Shown in pieces: positions 55,415-63,833 of a stretch of 64,000 bases of DNA. How positions within the stretch are numbered: position 1 is the first letter of the stretch; each line of letters begins with the position of its first letter. This DNA is from Caldifarciminota bacterium UBA6260. Its GTDB lineage: Bacteria; Hydrothermota; 32-111. The notes below the pieces were generated by a model. The model was not told the DNA's origin and did not search any database. It saw only the letters and a list, made by a program, of their open reading frames with translations. The DNA is taken from positions 16,005 to 80,004 of the forward strand of contig DJVI01000008.1 in NCBI GenBank assembly GCA_002441125.1, in the 5' to 3' direction. The translations under genes were made by a program, and so were the position numbers.

Positions 55415-55423
55415 TTTTGTCAA
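55396..55423 (-). promoter_or_regulatory. Promoter of the dcw operon
   Basis: - strand: TTGACA at 55423-55418, 16-bp spacer, TAAAAT at 55401-55396. Start near 55389 gives a 24-nt leader to the mraZ ATG. The first two MraZ boxes overlap the spacer and -10 box. Confidence 0.7.
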
Positions 55424-55444
55424 TAGGAAAAATGAAATTTTTTA

Positions 55445-55472
55445 TTGACTTGTCAAAAAAGTTTCTTATAAT
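55445..55472 (+). promoter_or_regulatory. Promoter of the M23 peptidase gene (leaderless geometry)
   Basis: TTGACT at 55445-55450, 16-bp spacer, perfect TATAAT at 55467-55472. The ATG at 55480 is 7 bp after the -10 box, where transcription would start. No ribosome-binding site can exist. It is divergent from the mraZ promoter, with the -35 boxes about 22 bp apart. Confidence 0.75.
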
Positions 55473-55479
55473 AATTTTT

Positions 55480-56403
55480 ATGAAAAGAAGAGTTTCTATA
55501 ATTTTACATAACGAATATATTTCTTCAGGAAGACCTATAGTGCTCAATTTTGAGATAGAAAAGTTAAAAATCTTTTCTCTTATAGTAGTTTCTCTTTTTC
55601 TCTTTTCAATATCTGTTCTATTTTTTTCATTTCTTAACAACCTTAATCCAGAATCTTTGATAGAAATTTATTCGAAGAGAGATTTTTACCTTTCTTCAAT
55701 TTCAAAAAATTTGAATCTTCTTGAAAATAATATTAACAGCGTGAACAACCTTATTGAGTATGAAAAAAAATTGAGAATCCTTGCCAATCTTGATCCACTT
55801 TCCGATGACATAAGGCAGTTGGGTCTTGGTGGTTATCAAAGTGAGGATCCAAGGTTTAAAAAATTTGATCCTTTAACAAAAAGGTTGATCTCGAATGTAG
55901 ATAACAAGTTAATGCATCTTGAAAAGGTAATAGAATTTGAAAAAAAGAATTTTACAAAGATTGAAAAAACTCTTGATGAACATTATAACCTGTTAAAACA
56001 TACTCCATCTATTGTTCCAACGGAAGGCAGGATAATGAGTGGATTCGGCTATAGGATAGATCCATTCACAAAAGGTCCAGAATTTCATACTGGAATAGAT
56101 ATAGCGAACCAATCGGCTCCACCTATTTATGCATCTGCGGACGGTGAGGTTATCTATGCGGATTATCTTTCAGGATATGGAAAAACTGTGAAAATTGATC
56201 ATGGTTATGGCTACATAACAGTTTATGCCCATATGAGCGGTTTCAATGTTAAAGTGGGAGATAAAGTTAAAAGACATCAACTTATAGGTTATATGGGAAG
56301 TACAGGTAGATCAACTGGAACTCATCTCCATTATGAAGTCAGGATAGGTGATGACAAAATAAATCCTATAAAATTCATAGATTTTGATTCTATTGTTGAA
56401 TAG
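55480..56403 (+). CDS. M23 family metallopeptidase (LytM-type)
   Basis: 307 residues from the ATG at 55480; an upstream TTG at 55417 would run through the promoter. A cytoplasmic N-terminus KRRVSIILHNEYISSGRP precedes one membrane helix (about 27-48) and a coiled-coil stalk. The M23 domain shows SGFGYRIDPFTKGPEFHTGIDIA, VKIDHGYGYITVYAHMS and GSTGRSTGTHLHYEVR, with the HxxxD and HxH zinc ligands intact. It should cut peptide cross-links in peptidoglycan or activate amidases, and the divergent position beside the dcw operon fits cell-wall growth. Confidence 0.93.
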   Translation: MKRRVSIILHNEYISSGRPIVLNFEIEKLKIFSLIVVSLFLFSISVLFFSFLNNLNPESLIEIYSKRDFYLSSISKNLNLLENNINSVNNLIEYEKKLRILANLDPLSDDIRQLGLGGYQSEDPRFKKFDPLTKRLISNVDNKLMHLEKVIEFEKKNFTKIEKTLDEHYNLLKHTPSIVPTEGRIMSGFGYRIDPFTKGPEFHTGIDIANQSAPPIYASADGEVIYADYLSGYGKTVKIDHGYGYITVYAHMSGFNVKVGDKVKRHQLIGYMGSTGRSTGTHLHYEVRIGDDKINPIKFIDFDSIVE

Positions 56404-57342
56404 ATGGATGTCAGAGGGAAAATCTCCTTAGCCCCCCTTGCAGGAATTACAGATACATATTTCAGAAGAGTATGTAAATGGTTTGGAGTTGATTTCACTT
56501 ACAGTGAGTTGATATCAGCAGATGGTTTGTATAGAAACTCAAAAAAAACTTTTCTTTTAACAAATTTTTCTGAAGAGGAAAGACCTTTCGGAATCCAGAT
56601 TTTTGGAAAAGATCCTGAAATACTATCAAACGCTACGATGAAATTGAATGAACTTTTGCCTGATTTTATAGATATAAATTTGGGATGTTCAGTTAAAAAG
56701 GTTGTTAAACAGGGATATGGTTCTGCACTTTTGAAAGATTTTAGAAACCTGAAAGATGCTATAATTTCTGTAGTTTCTTCCACAAGGCTACCGGTATCAT
56801 GTAAAATGAGGCTTGGATACAATGTTGATAAGGGAGTTAAAATTGCACAGATTCTTCAAGATTGTGGTGTTAGTTTTATAGCTGTACATGGAAGGGTTGC
56901 AACTTCCTTGTTTTCAGGAAAATCTGACTGGGAATCTATAAAAAAAATAAAAGAGAATGTCAATATTCCAGTTATTGGTAATGGTGATATAAAAACACCG
57001 GAGGAGGCTTTAAGTTTATGGGAAGAATCAAAAGTCGATGGTATTATGATCGGTAGAGCATCATTGGGAAACCCTTGGATATTCAAACAGGTAAAAGATC
57101 TTATTAAAAATGGTAAATATGAAAAACCTACACTTGAAGAAAGGGTAAATGTTTTAAGACAACATTATAAACTCGCAACTGATGATGGAAAAAAGAAGGA
57201 AAATATTTACATAATGAGAAAACATTTCCATTGGTATCTCAAAGGAGTTAAAAATATAAAAATGTTTAAAGAAAGAATAAACAGAACAACAGATTATTCA
57301 GAGATAATGGAGATTCTCGATAGAATTGAAAAAAATGGATAA
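56404..57342 (+). CDS. dus: tRNA-dihydrouridine synthase
   Basis: 312 residues, directly after the M23 stop (TAGATG). FMN-enzyme motifs: ISLAPLAGITDTYFR at the start, DINLGCSVKKVVKQGYGSALLKD with the catalytic Cys, VSCKMRLGY, VHGR and IPVIGNGDI, then MIGRASLGNPWIF. It reduces uridine to dihydrouridine in tRNA. The usual GCP triad reads GCS here; the Cys itself is present. Which tRNA site it serves is not clear. Confidence 0.95.
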   Translation: MDVRGKISLAPLAGITDTYFRRVCKWFGVDFTYSELISADGLYRNSKKTFLLTNFSEEERPFGIQIFGKDPEILSNATMKLNELLPDFIDINLGCSVKKVVKQGYGSALLKDFRNLKDAIISVVSSTRLPVSCKMRLGYNVDKGVKIAQILQDCGVSFIAVHGRVATSLFSGKSDWESIKKIKENVNIPVIGNGDIKTPEEALSLWEESKVDGIMIGRASLGNPWIFKQVKDLIKNGKYEKPTLEERVNVLRQHYKLATDDGKKKENIYIMRKHFHWYLKGVKNIKMFKERINRTTDYSEIMEILDRIEKNG

Positions 57343-58066
57343 AATTATTTTCGATTACGATAGGATAGCTCCCTTTTACGATTCATTTATGAGGATGGTA
57401 CCATACAAAAGCTGGGCGGAGAACATTTACGATATTTACAAAAAATGTAAAGTTGAAGGAAAAGAACTTTTAGACCTTGGTGCTGGAACAGGCAATCTTT
57501 CAAGATACCTTTCCGAATATGGATTTTCAATAACACTTGTAGATATTTCTCTCGGAATGTTGGAAGAAGCGCGGAAAAAAAGTTACAGGAACGAATCTTT
57601 TTTCGTGTGTGGTGATATTGTTAATCTGTTTTTCAGAAATGAATTCGATGTTATTGTATGTATGTATGACACTGTTAACCATATATCAAAAACGAATATG
57701 AAAAGATTTTTTTTAAATGTATTTAATGTTTTAAAAAAGGATGGGATTTTCATCTTTGATTTTAACACAGAGTTTGGCCTTGAGCTGATGTCAAAAAATT
57801 CTCAGATAAGGGATGGTGATGGTTTTATCTCTTTTTGGGAAACAGAGTATGATCATATCAATAAAATTTGTTCCTTGAATCTTAAAATTGAATTTGTTAA
57901 CAAAAATGTTGAAAATTTTATTTTCAGTGAAAGAGCTGTATTCCCAGAAGAGATTGAAAAAGAAACAAAAGATGCTGGTTTTAAAAGGATAAATTTTTTT
58001 GATTTTACAAATTTAAAAAAGTTTGATGACTATACTGAAAGAGGTTTAGTTTTATGCAGAAAATGA
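57335..58066 (+). CDS. Class I SAM-dependent methyltransferase
   Basis: 243 residues from the ATG at 57335. SAM-binding motif I is ELLDLGAGTGNLSRYL (about residues 46-61), followed by the acidic ITLVDIS and the DVIVCMYDTVNHI motif. The fold is the small-molecule methyltransferase type. Substrate unknown; the neighbouring dus does not fix it, though tRNA or quinone-type substrates are possible. It overlaps dus by 8 bp. Confidence 0.85.
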   Translation: MDKIIFDYDRIAPFYDSFMRMVPYKSWAENIYDIYKKCKVEGKELLDLGAGTGNLSRYLSEYGFSITLVDISLGMLEEARKKSYRNESFFVCGDIVNLFFRNEFDVIVCMYDTVNHISKTNMKRFFLNVFNVLKKDGIFIFDFNTEFGLELMSKNSQIRDGDGFISFWETEYDHINKICSLNLKIEFVNKNVENFIFSERAVFPEEIEKETKDAGFKRINFFDFTNLKKFDDYTERGLVLCRK

Positions 58067-59184
58067 CCTTTCTTGATTTACATCTACATTCGAAATACTC
58101 ACTCGCTTCTTCAAAAAATGGTGATATAAAACATTTTGCAGAATTTGCGAAAATTAAAGGGATCGATGTTGTTGGTAGTTCAGATATTCTCCATCCTTCA
58201 ATGTTTGAAGAGGCACAAAAAATACTTAAAGAGATCGGTTACGGAGTCTACCTTTACGATAAAACAAAGATACTACTCACAACAGAACTCTCATTCTATT
58301 ATAAAGATAATGGAACCAAAAAAATCCACCTTCTTATTATATTCCCAGATTTTAAGAGCATTGAAAGGTTAAAAAAGGAGTTGAAAGATTCTTCTAAATT
58401 CGATAAAGATGGAAGGGGAAGTGTAAAAAAAAGTTTGAAGGAAAGTGTTGAAATTTTGAAGGATATTTCAGAGGATATAATTATAATACCTGCACACATA
58501 TGGACTCCACATTTTGGTCTTATGGGTTCAAAATCAGGTTACGAAAAAATTCCTGTTGAAAAAGGTTATTTCTCAGCACTTGAAACTGGCCTTTCATCAG
58601 ACCCTTTTATGTGCATCTCTGTAGACGAGATCAAAGATTTTTCCTTCGTCTCATTTTCCGATTCACATTCTCCAGAGAATATTGGAAGGGAAGCAACGAT
58701 TTTGAAATTTTGGAAAGATGATATAAAATTTTTAAAAGAGATTTTTGAAAAGAATCTGATTTTTGGAACAGTTGAATTTTTTCCTCAGGAAGGAAAATAT
58801 TTTTTATCCGGGCACAGGAAATGCGATTTTTTTACAGAAAGTTATTTAGAAAAATGTCCAGTGTGTGGTAAAAAGTTAACTGAGGGAGTTTCAAACAGGA
58901 TAAAAGGTTTTAAAAAGAGTGATAAGGTTTTAGAAAAAAAAGTTTTCTATACACTACCAATGCAATACTATTATGAAATTTACAAAAAGTATAATAAAAA
59001 AATAAAATTTCTAGATTTCTTGAAAATATTCCCGGAGATGGAAATGAAAACTTTTGCTGATGAGAAAACTCTACTCCAATTTTATAATGAAGATTTTGTT
59101 ATTTTTCTATTGAAAGTTAGAGAAAACAGGATAAAATTTTTACCCGGATACGATGGAGTTTATGGAAAAATAAAGGAGGAATGA
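58054..59184 (+). CDS. Endonuclease Q-like PHP-domain protein (TIGR00375 family)
   Basis: 376 residues. The PHP metal motif is FLDLHLHSKYSLAS (about residues 6-19), then KGIDVVGSSDILHP, LLTTELSFYYKDNG, IIIPAHIWTPHFGLMGSKSG, ALETGLSSDPFM and FSDSHSPENIGREA. A zinc site follows: HRKC (Cys about 257) and CPVCG (268 and 271), flanked by EFFPQEGKYF. This order is that of EndoQ, first known from Thermococcales, which cuts 5' of deaminated bases (uracil, hypoxanthine, xanthine) in DNA. The C-terminal part is shorter than in the archaeal enzyme. It overlaps the methyltransferase by 13 bp and HIT by 1 bp. The alternative is an uncharacterised PHP nuclease. Confidence 0.8.
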   Translation: MQKMTFLDLHLHSKYSLASSKNGDIKHFAEFAKIKGIDVVGSSDILHPSMFEEAQKILKEIGYGVYLYDKTKILLTTELSFYYKDNGTKKIHLLIIFPDFKSIERLKKELKDSSKFDKDGRGSVKKSLKESVEILKDISEDIIIIPAHIWTPHFGLMGSKSGYEKIPVEKGYFSALETGLSSDPFMCISVDEIKDFSFVSFSDSHSPENIGREATILKFWKDDIKFLKEIFEKNLIFGTVEFFPQEGKYFLSGHRKCDFFTESYLEKCPVCGKKLTEGVSNRIKGFKKSDKVLEKKVFYTLPMQYYYEIYKKYNKKIKFLDFLKIFPEMEMKTFADEKTLLQFYNEDFVIFLLKVRENRIKFLPGYDGVYGKIKEE

Positions 59185-59669
59185 TGAAAAGGTTGTATGC
59201 TCCATGGAGAATAAAGTATCTTGAAAAGGCTGATGAGAAAAGTAAAAAATGTATATTCTGTTACCCTGATAAAAAAATGCTTATTTATAAGGATAAAAAA
59301 TTCATTATCATATTAAACAAATACCCATACACAAATGGTCATATAATGGTTGCTCCGATTTTACACAAAGTTATGTTAGAAGAACTTGATAAAGAAAATT
59401 TACTTGGCCTTATGGAGGGAGTTCAACTTGGGATAAAAATTTTGAAGAAAGCGTACAATCCTTCAGGATTCAATATAGGGATAAACTACGGAAGAGTTTC
59501 CGGTGCAGGAATTGAGGATCATCTTCACATTCATATAGTTCCAAGATGGTCTGGAGACACAAACTTCATGCCTGTTGTTGGTGAAACTAAGATTGTTAGC
59601 GAATCTTTTGAGAGTGTTAAAAGAAAATTAAAAAAAAGTTTAAAAGAGGTTATCGATGGAAAAATTTGA
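59184..59669 (+). CDS. HIT-family hydrolase (Ap4A/Fhit-like)
   Basis: 161 residues. The HIT motif is HLHIHIVPRW (about residues 113-122), and KCIFC with the N-terminal APWRIKYL is the branch-specific start. HIT enzymes cleave dinucleoside polyphosphates or adenylylated compounds. The ATG at 59184 is favoured over 59181, as the GGAGG site at 59175-59179 is too close to the earlier ATG. It overlaps the next gene by 14 bp. Confidence 0.92.
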   Translation: MKRLYAPWRIKYLEKADEKSKKCIFCYPDKKMLIYKDKKFIIILNKYPYTNGHIMVAPILHKVMLEELDKENLLGLMEGVQLGIKILKKAYNPSGFNIGINYGRVSGAGIEDHLHIHIVPRWSGDTNFMPVVGETKIVSESFESVKRKLKKSLKEVIDGKI

Positions 59670-60060
59670 ATGGGTGAGTTTCCCTTTAAAAGATGAGAGT
59701 TTAATAAAAAATATTATAGCGTTTCTGGCTTTTCTTTTGATGATTCTTGTTGGATATGTTTACCTTGGAATAGTTGGCATTTTTATATCTTTGATAGCAG
59801 TATTGATAACTTTTTTGCCATACATTCTTCCAACAAAGTATATAATAGAAAATGAAAAAATAACAGTTAAATTTTTCTTCACTTCGAAAACTTACGAGTT
59901 TAAAAATTTTAAATCTTACTATATTGATGACAAAGGAATACTCCTCTCACCATTTGAAAAACCACACAGATTGGAAAATTTCAGAGGGCTGTATGTTAGA
60001 TTTGGCAAATACAGAAATAGTGTTGAAAAGATTATTATAGAAAAATTTAAAAAAAGTTAA
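59656..60060 (+). CDS. Small membrane protein with PH-like C-terminal domain
   Basis: 134 residues with two membrane helices (about 19-36 and 39-57), then a strand-rich soluble part (PTKYIIENEKITVKFFFT and YEFKNFKSYYIDDKGILL) that resembles bacterial PH (bPH) domains. Function unknown. It overlaps the HIT gene by 14 bp and its stop lies 1 bp from the convergent pseudopilin stop. Confidence 0.7.
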   Translation: MEKFEWVSFPLKDESLIKNIIAFLAFLLMILVGYVYLGIVGIFISLIAVLITFLPYILPTKYIIENEKITVKFFFTSKTYEFKNFKSYYIDDKGILLSPFEKPHRLENFRGLYVRFGKYRNSVEKIIIEKFKKS

Positions 60061-60061
60061 A

Positions 60062-60577
60062 TTAATACCACCAACCTCCATCGTTAGCTAGATCGTTTAT
60101 TATCGGGTAAGGTTCTTCCTGATAATTATCAACATACCAAAAATCATATTCCATATCTCCATCAAGATCGTTACCATCCCAGACTGATGCCCATGCGTAT
60201 ATTACTATATAGGAATTTGATTCATCTGAAACCATATTTAAACCTCCCCATTTGTACCAGTAAACATAATAGAAATACCTTGTATTTTTTGGAAATGAGA
60301 AAAGAATGTTTTCAGTTTTAATTTCCTCTGGATAATATTTGTTATCTGGTGTAATATACATATAGCCCCAATCTTCATAATCCTCAGGGAAGTATTTACC
60401 TTTTTCAAGGTAGTTCAACTGTTCATATTTGTACATTGTTCTTAAAGCATCTTTCATTAAATTCTGTCTAACAAGACCCCTGATACGCATAAAAGCAGGT
60501 GTTGAAAGTGAAAATAGAATACCCAAAATAAGTATAACAACAGTTATCTCTATTAAAGTGAATCCTCTTTTTTTCAT
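60062..60577 (-). CDS. Type IV pilin-like / pseudopilin protein
   Basis: 171 residues. The N-terminus MKKRGFTLIEITVVILILG is a classic prepilin signal: cleavage after Gly5, N-methyl-Phe, Glu at +5 and a hydrophobic helix. The rest is unusually rich in Tyr and Trp and ends DLANDGGWWY. Prepilin peptidase and assembly ATPase genes are not in the window. It overlaps the upstream gene by 4 bp. Confidence 0.9.
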   Translation of the reverse strand: MKKRGFTLIEITVVILILGILFSLSTPAFMRIRGLVRQNLMKDALRTMYKYEQLNYLEKGKYFPEDYEDWGYMYITPDNKYYPEEIKTENILFSFPKNTRYFYYVYWYKWGGLNMVSDESNSYIVIYAWASVWDGNDLDGDMEYDFWYVDNYQEEPYPIINDLANDGGWWY

Positions 60578-61086
60578 TTTTCCTCCCTTTTAAATATATT
60601 GTTTTTTATATCTATACCTTTACCTGTAAAAACTGGAGCTTTTATAGAATCATCTTTCAATTGAAGAATATAACCATAGTTTTTATCTGTTGTGTATGTT
60701 ACATGTTGTGGCTGTGGTATGGAATATTCATCAGATATCTTTTTTAAATCTTCAGGGAATTTCCCTTTCTCTTTTTTATACCTTCTTATAAAATTATTAT
60801 ATGTAACAAGTTCATTTATCGGATTTGATATTTTATCACTTCTTTTTATCAAAATTTCATTTGTTTGAGAACCTTCAACAGGTAGTTTTGATATTATGAT
60901 TATTTCTATTATAATAATCGGAATTGTTATTATAAGAAAAAGTCTTAAAAAATTAAACTTGTTTTTTTGCACTTGCATTTTTTTAACTTCTTTTTCTTCT
61001 CTTTCAGCCTTTTCAATTACATCCTTGATAAGTTCATCAATCTTTTCTTCCTTTTCATTATCGATATTTTTTTTGTCATATTCCAT
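60574..61086 (-). CDS. Single-pass membrane protein upstream of the pseudopilin
   Basis: 170 residues from the ATG at 61086, which has a perfect AAAAAGGAGG site; longer readings lack one. An acidic/basic coiled coil (about 1-45) is followed by one membrane helix (about 50-70, IITIPIIIIEIIIIS) and a periplasmic part with NFIRRYKKEKGKFPEDLKKIS, a stretch often seen just after the helix in pseudopilin-like proteins. It may be the partner of the pseudopilin. No family is recognised. Confidence 0.75.
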   Translation of the reverse strand: MEYDKKNIDNEKEEKIDELIKDVIEKAEREEKEVKKMQVQKNKFNFLRLFLIITIPIIIIEIIIISKLPVEGSQTNEILIKRSDKISNPINELVTYNNFIRRYKKEKGKFPEDLKKISDEYSIPQPQHVTYTTDKNYGYILQLKDDSIKAPVFTGKGIDIKNNIFKREEK

Positions 61087-61245
61087 TTTAACCTCCTTTT
61101 TATGATAATTTTTAAGCAAAAGATGTTCCATATTTAAACAAAAATTTTTCATCACTTAAATCCTGAAAAGTTTAAAAAAATGTAAAATTTTTTTTATAGT
61201 GTAAAAGAATCACTACATCTTTTTTTAAATTTTCTTTAACTAATA

Positions 61246-61274
61246 TTGACAATGAATAATATAAGTATTAAAAT
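61246..61274 (+). promoter_or_regulatory. Promoter of prfB (leaderless geometry)
   Basis: TTGACA at 61246-61251, 17-bp spacer, TAAAAT at 61269-61274. The ATG at 61283 is 8 bp after the -10 box, so the mRNA would start at or one or two bases before it. No ribosome-binding site. Confidence 0.7.
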
Positions 61275-61282
61275 AAAAAACT

Positions 61283-62404
61283 ATGCTTGATGTAAAATTA
61301 AAAGATGATATTCAGAGTATCCACAATATTTTTGAGGATCTGAAAAAACATATAGACCTTGTTAAATGGGAAGAGGATATAAAAATATTTCAAGATAAAA
61401 TGTCAACTCCAGATTTTTGGAATGACCAAAAGAAGGCTGCAAAGATAAACAGGGAACTTAAAATTGTTAAAAAAAGATTGGAACTTTTCCAAAAGATTGA
61501 AAGTGATATATCTTACATAGATGAATTTTTGGATATAGTTGATGAACAATCTGTTGGGGAACTTACGAAGATGGTTAGTGAACTAAAAAGACAACTTGAA
61601 GATTTTGAGATAGAATTACTTTTTACAGAGGAGTTTGATAACTCTAACGCTATTTTAACGATCCATCCAGGTTCAGGTGGAACGGAAAGTTGTGATTGGG
61701 CTGATATTCTTTTAAGAATGTATCTTAGATTTTTTCAGAGAAAAGGTTTTAAAAATGGAATAATAGATTATGAAGCTGGTGATGTGGCTGGAATCAAATC
61801 TGTCACAATAGAGATTGAAGGTGATTATGCTTACGGTTATTTGAAATCTGAGATAGGTGTTCATCGCCTTGTGAGAATATCTCCTTTTGATTCAAACCAA
61901 AGGAGGCACACATCTTTTGCAGCAGTATATCTGCTTCCAGATATTGAAGAGAATGTAGATTTTGAATTGAATGAGAACGATTTGAAGATTGAGGCTTTCA
62001 GGTCAGGTGGACCAGGTGGTCAGAATGTCAACAAGGTTTCTACAGCTATTAGAATAACACATATACCAACAGGTATTTTTGCAAAATCCCAAACTGAAAG
62101 ATCGCAGATCCAAAACAAGATGAACGCTATGAAAATATTGAAAGCAAAAGTTTACCAATTCTATAAAGAACAGGAAGAAGCTAAGTTTCAAGGAAAACTT
62201 GAGAAAAAAAGTTCCATAGAGTTTGGAAACCAGATAAGATCTTATGTACTCTACCCATATAAAATGGTAAAAGATCTTAGAACAAGATATGAAACAAGTG
62301 ATGTGGATGATGTTCTTGATGGAAATATTGATAGGTTTATAAAAGAGTTTCTAATAATGAAAGCAAAAGAGAGGAGTAAAGATGGATCAGATGAACATTC
62401 TTGA
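61283..62404 (+). CDS. prfB: Peptide chain release factor 2
   Basis: 373 residues in one frame. RF2 features: TPDFWNDQKKAAKINREL, the HPGSGGTESCDWADI block, ISPFDSNQRRHTSF with SPF, the stop-codon tripeptide of RF2, and the catalytic GGQ in SGGPGGQNVNK (about 245-247). RF2 ends translation at UGA and UAA. The programmed frameshift near codon 25 that regulates prfB in many bacteria is absent: the region encoding DLKKHIDLVKWEED has no in-frame UGA. It overlaps lysS by 23 bp. Confidence 0.96.
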   Translation: MLDVKLKDDIQSIHNIFEDLKKHIDLVKWEEDIKIFQDKMSTPDFWNDQKKAAKINRELKIVKKRLELFQKIESDISYIDEFLDIVDEQSVGELTKMVSELKRQLEDFEIELLFTEEFDNSNAILTIHPGSGGTESCDWADILLRMYLRFFQRKGFKNGIIDYEAGDVAGIKSVTIEIEGDYAYGYLKSEIGVHRLVRISPFDSNQRRHTSFAAVYLLPDIEENVDFELNENDLKIEAFRSGGPGGQNVNKVSTAIRITHIPTGIFAKSQTERSQIQNKMNAMKILKAKVYQFYKEQEEAKFQGKLEKKSSIEFGNQIRSYVLYPYKMVKDLRTRYETSDVDDVLDGNIDRFIKEFLIMKAKERSKDGSDEHS

Positions 62405-63833
62405 AAAACAGATGGTTGAAAATATGGAGAATCTAAAAAAGCTTGGAGTAGAATGTTATAAATACAATTTTGTTTTCACACATACAATTAAAGAACTTAT
62501 TGAAAAACAGGATGATTTTCTCGAGAAGGATATTCAGGTCAAAGTTGCTGGTAGAATAGTTTCAGAAAGAAAACATGGAAAGGTTATATTCTGGGATATA
62601 AAAGATCAGATTGAAAAGATACAACTTTACATTAAAAAGGATATTATAGGAGAAAAGAAATTTGAAGAGATAAAATATTATGATTTGGGTGATATAATAG
62701 GCGTTTCTGGAAAACTTTTTAAAACCCATAGCGGAGAACTCACATTGTTTGTTAACGAAGTTGAAATTCTTTCAAAAGCTTTAAAACCTTTACCTGAAAA
62801 ATTCCATGGTTTAAAGGATGTTGAGATAAGATACAGAAAAAGGTATCTGGATCTTATCGTGAACGATGAATCAAAAAAAGTTTTTTTGAAAAGGACACAG
62901 ATAATAAATGGAATTAGAGATTTTTTGAATTCGAAAGGTTTTGTTGAAGTTGAAACACCTATACTTCAACCAATCTATGGAGGTGCTTTTGCACAACCGT
63001 TTGTAACACACCATAACGCCCATGACATGACTCTCTATCTAAGAATAGCAAACGAGTTGTATTTAAAAAGGCTTATAGTTGGAGGAATTAACAGAGTCTA
63101 CGAATTTGCGAAGGATTTCAGAAATGAAGGTATAGATAGAACCCACAATCCTGAATTCACTCAGGTAGAATTCTATCAAGCTTACGCTGATTATAACGAT
63201 ATGATGGAACTTGTTGAGGATATGTTTTTAAAACTTGTCCCTGAGAAAAAAATAATTTATCAAGGAAAGGAAATATCATTTGAAAAACCGTGGAATAGAG
63301 TTGATTTTTATGAATCTTTGAACAGTGTAGTTGGTGAAGATTTAAAAGGTTCATCCGTAGAGAAGTTGAAAAGTGTTGCAAAAAAATTCAATGTTGATAT
63401 TGAAGGTAAAAAAACTTTTGGAAAAATACTTGACGAACTCTTTTCTGAACTTGTTCAGAAAAAAATAGTTCAACCTTCATTCGTGGTAAACCATCCAATA
63501 GAGATCTCTCCTCTTGCGAGAAAACATAGAGAGAAGGATGGTGTTGTAGAGAGATTCGAAGCTATCGTTTTTGGAATGGAGATAGGCAACTCATTTTCAG
63601 AGCTTAACGATCCTTTGGATCAGAAGGAAAGATTTTTAAAACAGATAGAGGAAAGAAAACTTGGTGATGTTGAAGCTTTTGTGATGGATGAAGACTATGT
63701 GGATGCTTTGATGTACGGTATGCCACCAACAGGTGGTGTGGGTATCGGAATCGACAGAACAGTTATGCTTTTGACAGATCAGGATTCAATAAGGGATGTT
63801 GTTTTGTTCCCTCTTTTAAAACCTGAAAAATGA
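62382..63833 (+). CDS. lysS: Lysyl-tRNA synthetase, class II
   Basis: 483 residues. OB-fold anticodon domain at about 50-145 (VKVAGRIVSERKHGKVIFWDI). Class II motifs: motif 1 FLNSKGFVEVETPILQP, motif 2 YEFAKDFRNEGIDRTHNPEFT, motif 3 GGVGIGIDRTVMLLTD. Joins lysine to its tRNA. The prfB-lysS pairing is common. Its stop overlaps the ATG of the next gene by 4 bp. Confidence 0.97.
   Translation: MDQMNILEKQMVENMENLKKLGVECYKYNFVFTHTIKELIEKQDDFLEKDIQVKVAGRIVSERKHGKVIFWDIKDQIEKIQLYIKKDIIGEKKFEEIKYYDLGDIIGVSGKLFKTHSGELTLFVNEVEILSKALKPLPEKFHGLKDVEIRYRKRYLDLIVNDESKKVFLKRTQIINGIRDFLNSKGFVEVETPILQPIYGGAFAQPFVTHHNAHDMTLYLRIANELYLKRLIVGGINRVYEFAKDFRNEGIDRTHNPEFTQVEFYQAYADYNDMMELVEDMFLKLVPEKKIIYQGKEISFEKPWNRVDFYESLNSVVGEDLKGSSVEKLKSVAKKFNVDIEGKKTFGKILDELFSELVQKKIVQPSFVVNHPIEISPLARKHREKDGVVERFEAIVFGMEIGNSFSELNDPLDQKERFLKQIEERKLGDVEAFVMDEDYVDALMYGMPPTGGVGIGIDRTVMLLTDQDSIRDVVLFPLLKPEK

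Noticed and set aside
55417..55479. Longer M23 start at a TTG
   Set aside because: It would run through a perfect promoter, and the family begins at the KRRVSIILHNEY segment.
61196..61227. Possible terminator (TAGTG/CACTA stem followed by T-run)
   Set aside because: Stem of only 5 bp, in a divergent intergenic region where no gene ends.
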